In this document: one piece after another, positions 47,001 to 53,000 of the stretch
How positions within the stretch are numbered: the stretch's first letter is position 1
Layout of the letters: the number at the start of each line of letters is the position of its first letter
Assembly (NCBI GenBank): GCA_032622095.1
Contig: CP136065.1
Span: 215,988,151-216,052,150 of the forward strand
Source of the DNA: Siphonodentalium dalli
Lineage: Eukaryota; Mollusca; Scaphopoda; Gadilida; Siphonodentaliidae
Direction: 5' to 3'
DNA length: 64,000 bases
Notes under the pieces: model-generated
What the model was told of the DNA's origin: nothing
Database searches by the model: none
Seen by the model: the letters and a program-made list of their open reading frames with translations, nothing else
Translations under genes and position numbers: made by a program

Positions 47001-50000
47001 CCGCGGCCGAACGGCAAGTACACCGCGGCTGAACGGCAAGTACACCGCGGCCGAACTGCAATCAGCCGGTGGAGCCGCGGTGTTGTTGCAGTTCGGCCGC
47101 GGTGGCAACGCAAACCGCACCGCGGTTAAGTGGACACTTGTTTTGTCCAGCGGGGTATAAGATAACGAACTGGCACAGGAATCTTTAATGCTGCACCAGC
47201 ACAGCTCCCATCATGAAAGGGTTAATTATAGATTTGCACTAACGGTGTTCTTCCGCTGATTTGGTTGCCATATATTTATTACACACCTATTGCTTTCTTT
47301 CGGTTGATTACATTGCTTCAGCCTGTGTAGTAATTATGTAATTGACCACTTAACCACAGCAGAATTATGGGCAATTTTTCAGGATTTAGTTGGAAAAATG
47401 GCTTGTTGCCATTCATCGGAAAGCTCTCGCCGAGAGCTTTCCTATGAATGGCAACAAGCCATATTTCCGACTAAATCCTTGAAAAATTACCCATAATTCT
47501 GCTGTGGTTAAAGGGGTACTGTACCCAAGATGTTGTTGTCGGTTTCTATAATCCCCGAGTCGGAGAATAAGGTAACAACTTTTCCATTCTTTGAAAGTCT
47601 GTTGAGTACGAAGTAGTGTTACGGATGGCAAATTTACCGGAATGCAAAAATACAAATTGTCGTTGTCGAGTAATTTTTGTACAGTTTTCAACCAAATGAA
47701 TCAAATAAAAATTATATTATATGCATAGTAGTCCCATATACTCATTTAAGTTATTGTATCGTCACTAGTCAATGAGTGGCTTGAGTTTTCTCCCTGTATA
47801 AGCATAATGTTTCAAACGATCGTGTGTGCAATGGGTTTACTAATCCAGTATCCCTCAATTATAATTTGATTACGTTTTGTACACGGAAATTCGTATTTTA
47901 ATTTACGCCATTTTATGGCTCCAGCCATAAATTCAATTTATATTAAATTATTAACTTTTAAATTATTAAAATTTAAGATAGCCTATTAACCTGAGCGTTT
48001 ACAGAATACATCTTCGACTCAAATTACTTATGTTTCTATATAGTATCGATAATAGATCGTTGTTATCACCGATAATTTATTGAAAATGGCGTACAGTACC
48101 CCTTTAAGTGGTCAATTATTTTGGGCATTACTGTAACCGATAAACAAACAAAAATGATTTCGCCAAGGAGAGTCACTTTATTTAATTTATACGAAAGAAT
48201 GGAATTGTGTGCTGGAAATTTTAACCAAATGCATTAGAGCGATCCCGATAGCTTGCTTTACGTAAATTAAATGACGTCATGCACAGATCCCAAATGGTAC
48301 TAAAACAATAATTCAACATTGTTTTGTATTGAGTAGATGGCTAACTAGATCATGCCATGAATCTCTACCCTGGCTAACACCGGTAGTGATCGTATTCCAC
48401 CAGTACAAAACCTTCTAAAAATTTTGAAGTTTTGACAGGGAACCTTATAAAGTTGACAATATGACGTGGGGAAAATATTTCTTAGTTGTTATCTCTTCCT
48501 TAATGATGTACTTTACTGTACGTGAATATCCCAACTCTAAATTTCATGATTTTCTCTGACTTTTGTATCGCAATAAACATCAAATTAGTTACCCAGTAGA
48601 TATTCCGTAATTATAAGCGAGACAGAGCAAAATCACTCACAAATTCACTCAAATTGTGAATATTTGAGTTCGGACCTTCACCTACAGTGAAGTACATTAA
48701 TAAGGAACAGATTTTAACTAAGAAATATATTCCCCGTGTTATTTTTTCTACTTTATAAGCTTTCCTGTCAAAACTTTAAAAAGTTCAAAGGTTTTGTACT
48801 GGTGGAATATGATCTCTATGGGCATTAGCCAGGGTAGAGATTCATGGTATGATCTAATGACCAACTAGCATGGAAACCCAACAGAAACAATTACTTGATG
48901 GTAAAGAATATTGACTGTTGGTGTGTAATAAACACAGAACTGCACAGTGGTGAACCATATCACACTCATTTGTTATGCCGCAAGTTAAATTGTGCCACAA
49001 ACAACATTCACCCATATTCACATGATGTGTGGTTCTGTCTATGTATTATTTATCTATTATATATTTTGGAACTTCTGTCTGTATATATGTATGTGTGTTA
49101 TAGACTCAAAAACTGCTTGACCGATCCGACTCAAATTTGGTATGTAGGCCTACTTTGATCCCGGGAACTATATGGGCAGGTCCAATTTCATGTGCGACCG
49201 TGTCCTTGACCTTGCTCATGTATGCTCATATAGGCATGTTTCTGTACCGATCGAACAATAGTTTTTTTCTTTCTCCTAATATTTTCAATGTTCTTCAAAC
49301 ATTGTCTATAATGAGGCATAGAATTAGGCAATCATTTCAAACTCGCAATTCCCCATCAGACTCAATTTTGCAATGTTCTGTATATTCTGCCCAGATGGAG
49401 GCAATCACAAAGAGACCCCTAAATAGCCCGGACGAAGTCGGGCACATCAGCTAGTATTTTATATTGTGGAAAATTGACTAAAAATATTACATCATCATCA
49501 TCACAGATTTGTAATTATAAACTGAAGGCAAAAAATACTTCAACCAAAGATGAAATTTCTCTCTCAATAAGGCTGACATTAAAAGAGGTTTGTTTGTCCA
49601 CTCCCGACCGACTCATTTTTACACCCCCGACCGAAATATTTTTATTGCACTTCCCTAAAATTGTTTTTGTTTTTTTTGTTTGTCAAAATCGGCTAACCCC
49701 AATCGGAACCCTCGGTATCCTCGGTACTTTCCGTCGTTTCCTCGGAATGTAAATCGGAATCCTCGGTACAACCCGTTTCCTCTTAGCGGCAATCCTTTGC
49801 CGTCCGGAACATATTACTCCGTACTTTTTCAACATCCGGTACCGGCTCATCGGAACTACTCCGTGTGCATAATCTAGTCGTTTACGTTACGGAATCGACC
49901 GAAATGAGCCGAATGATCGCGGCTGTCAAGGTCGTCTGCGACCGCAGAAAAGGTTCCCAAAATAGACAATGCGTCTGAAATCGGAGACAACACAGCCGCT

Positions 50001-53000
50001 CTCGAATAAGAGAAAGTTTCTCAGAAACTTGTGACACTTTGTGTGTCGGTAATAAAAAGAACATTATGTTCTAAGACTAAACAGCCCAGTCCAACAAATT
50101 AGACTATTCGTGTTAAGATATATCTTAATATTTGGACATTTACGATTATCTTAACCCTGAAGGATTAAGGCGTCCATAAACGTCCAAATATTAAAATTCC
50201 TCTTAATCCGAAAGTCTAATTTGTTGGACTAAAACAGCCCGTGCAAACTTGCGTTTTAGTTCAAAATATAATCATTATCATGGGACATTTATTGAACGAA
50301 GTGTCCAGCGATGCGGAATGTGAGCCTTCCAGTGTGGAAGTGGAATTGAGTTGAAGTTTCAGGGACCTAGATATCTTTACTCCTGAGTGTAAAGAACCCA
50401 TTCAGATTGCTTTGGACTTAGAAAAAACACTAAAATTTGTGAAATTTACACTGACTGAGAGAGTGCCTGAAAGTGAAACAGCCCAAAACAGGAAGGATCA
50501 GCGCACTAATGCTTTCGATATGCTTTTGGGAACATCAAAAGAAAAGGTTCTGCCCAAGTTTCTTCCAAAGGAAAACATGAATCTTAATGATAAATATATT
50601 ATTATTAAAATTAATAAATTAAAAATTATTAAAAAAATTATTGAGTTAAATTGTACTATTATTACTCACAACCTTTCTTTGAGAATATTTCACAAATATG
50701 CCATGGGGTGTCCACTTTATATTCCTCCCCCACCCTGTCCCAACCAATCCCACCTCCTCCCCCACCCTGTCCCAACCAATCCCACCGCGACGCCTACCCC
50801 GTTCTTGTTCAATTCCGGCTTGTATATAGCTTGAATTGAGAATATTTTGAAGGTTTCACGGCTCCAGCAGGCATGCTCCAACGCTGTTGACTGGAGACGA
50901 CTCAGATGACACCACTCTTGATATAAGATGTAAGACCATGTGTTCAATGAATAAAATCTGAGAGACACTGTCAGGCCACCCCACATGCCTAAATGTAACT
51001 GCCCCTATCATCTGACTAAAAATCCGGGATACATGCATCGATCCTGCCATGTGTGGCCCGGCCCTTGATATACATGTCAATTGAACAACAATCTTGTGAA
51101 GCTCATGTTGGATTTGCGTTTTATTCTTCGCGAGAGTCTGGACATCTGCTGCCACTGTTGTGGGCCTAACTGCACAAGGGACCCTGACATATTAAAGAGA
51201 TACAAGGTGGTGCTGCCAGTGTGCAAGAAATGTGCAGAAATTCACAAGGAGATCCCAAAGAGGAGTCCAAGATAAAGTCCTAATGACAAGTTTCAGCAAC
51301 ATAACTAGTCAAATAAAGCATGCTGAATCATGATATTTGTGATATGTTTTATTATACGGGAAAATTATAACATGGTATAAATATCAGGTCTAATGAAAAA
51401 AAATAAAAATATTTACCTACCTACCTACCCACTTCCAAAATCTAGGGTCGGGAGTGGACAAACACAAATATTTTTAATAGTGGCCTAAACATCTCATTTT
51501 ATTTCAGCGTCATTTCTCAGATTCTAAGGAAACTGACAAGATTGCAAAAGTACAGGAGCAGGCTGATGAACTAAAGGGCATCATGGTCAGAAATATAGGT
51601 ATGTAATATTTATACCCCCTGCAATAAGTTGTGGGGGGGGGGTATACTGCTATCAGCTTGTCCGTCGCACCGTCCGTCTGTCCTTACATCTGTCCGTCCG
51701 TGGACACAAATTTGTCCGGAGTTTTTCTCAGTCATTTTTTTGATCAATTTCCGTGAAACTTGGCACAGACATCAACCACCATGCGAACCTGTGCACCTGC
51801 GATTATGACGTCTGTCAGACTTTTTTTGGAGGAGTTATCCCCCCTTTTTCGACTTAGAAAATTTTCACAACATGTATAATTTTGTCCGAGCTTTTATTCC
51901 TACATTTTTTGGTCAATTTTTTAAAAACATGGCACATATATTTAGTACCATGGGAAACTGTGCACCTGCGATTATGACGTCTGTCCGACATTTTTTTATG
52001 GAGTTATCTCCCTTTTTCGACGTATACATTTTTTTGCAACATGCATAATTTTGTCCGAGCTTTTATTTCTACATTTTTAGGTCAATGTTTTTTAATCTTG
52101 GCACTGATATTTAGTACCATGGGAACCTGTGCACCTGCGATTATGATGTCTGTTTAATTATTTTTTTTGGAGTTAGGGTTAGGGGGTTTAGGGTTAGGGA
52201 TACCTGTTGACTTTTTTTTGTGGAGTTATGACTAGGGTTAGGGGTTAGGGTTAAGGGGTTTAGGGTTAGGATACCTGTTGACATAATTTCAGTGCCCAAT
52301 ATATGGTAATGGCTACTTCACTCAAATAACATTTTGAATACGGGGGGTATTACTTAGTCCCATCTGGGACAAGCCCATCTCTAGTTATTACTGATTTATT
52401 TAAATCTGAAATTCTATTGAAAATCATATAGTTCATAATTATTGAGCCTAAAACTGACATAATTATCTCTAATAACACATCCTGAATGGTATGTTTATTA
52501 ATAAACTCATTCATTCACTAGCACATAGCAATTGATTTATGATTCTTAGTATGCTGTATGTTTCGATTTAGTCATGTCTTTTATCATGAATGCATGTGGG
52601 GGTGTTGTTTGTTTTTGTTTTTTACTCTCTGTTTTTTTCAAAGAAACATGTTTTTGTAATTGCAGAACAAATAGCCGACAGAGGAGAGAGATTGGAGCTG
52701 TTAGTTGATAAAACAGAAGATTTGAGTGCCAGTGTGAGTATGGAAATGATCAAAATATGTTGTGAATAGTTTTTTTTGCCTTCTCTGATGATGTGGATTC
52801 AGTGAGATACGTGGATTTTCTTATGTTTTGTTAGGTACCCAAAAATAAATTGTTACATTTATATAACATTTTGAAAATATAGTTTCTATATCCTCACTGA
52901 TGATCACATCACAAGCAAGCCAAAATTATAGTGTCATATTGTTGTTGTAAAAAAAAATGTTGAAAATAATTCTGTCAAAAAGTTGAATAGAGAAAGCAGA

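Larger units (their letters stand above)
49571..51485. mobile_element. Element N: Harbinger-like with ORFs, ends 22 bp before VAMP7 exon 5
   Basis: The left end GGCTGACATTAAAAGAGG... and the right end (inverse GGCCACTATTAAAAATATTT) share the inner TTTGTCCACTCCCGACC. TAA flanks both sides (49568-49570 and 51486-51488). TAA and GGCC-type ends fit PIF/Harbinger. A J-family hairpin is nested at 50088-50231. Two coding-like pieces are inside (50280-50627 and 51081-51275). Confidence 0.8.

Noticed and set aside
46870-47160. Arg/Thr/Gly-rich proteins on both strands
   Set aside because: They are frames through the 22-bp tandem repeat of element T, open in several frames and both strands at once.
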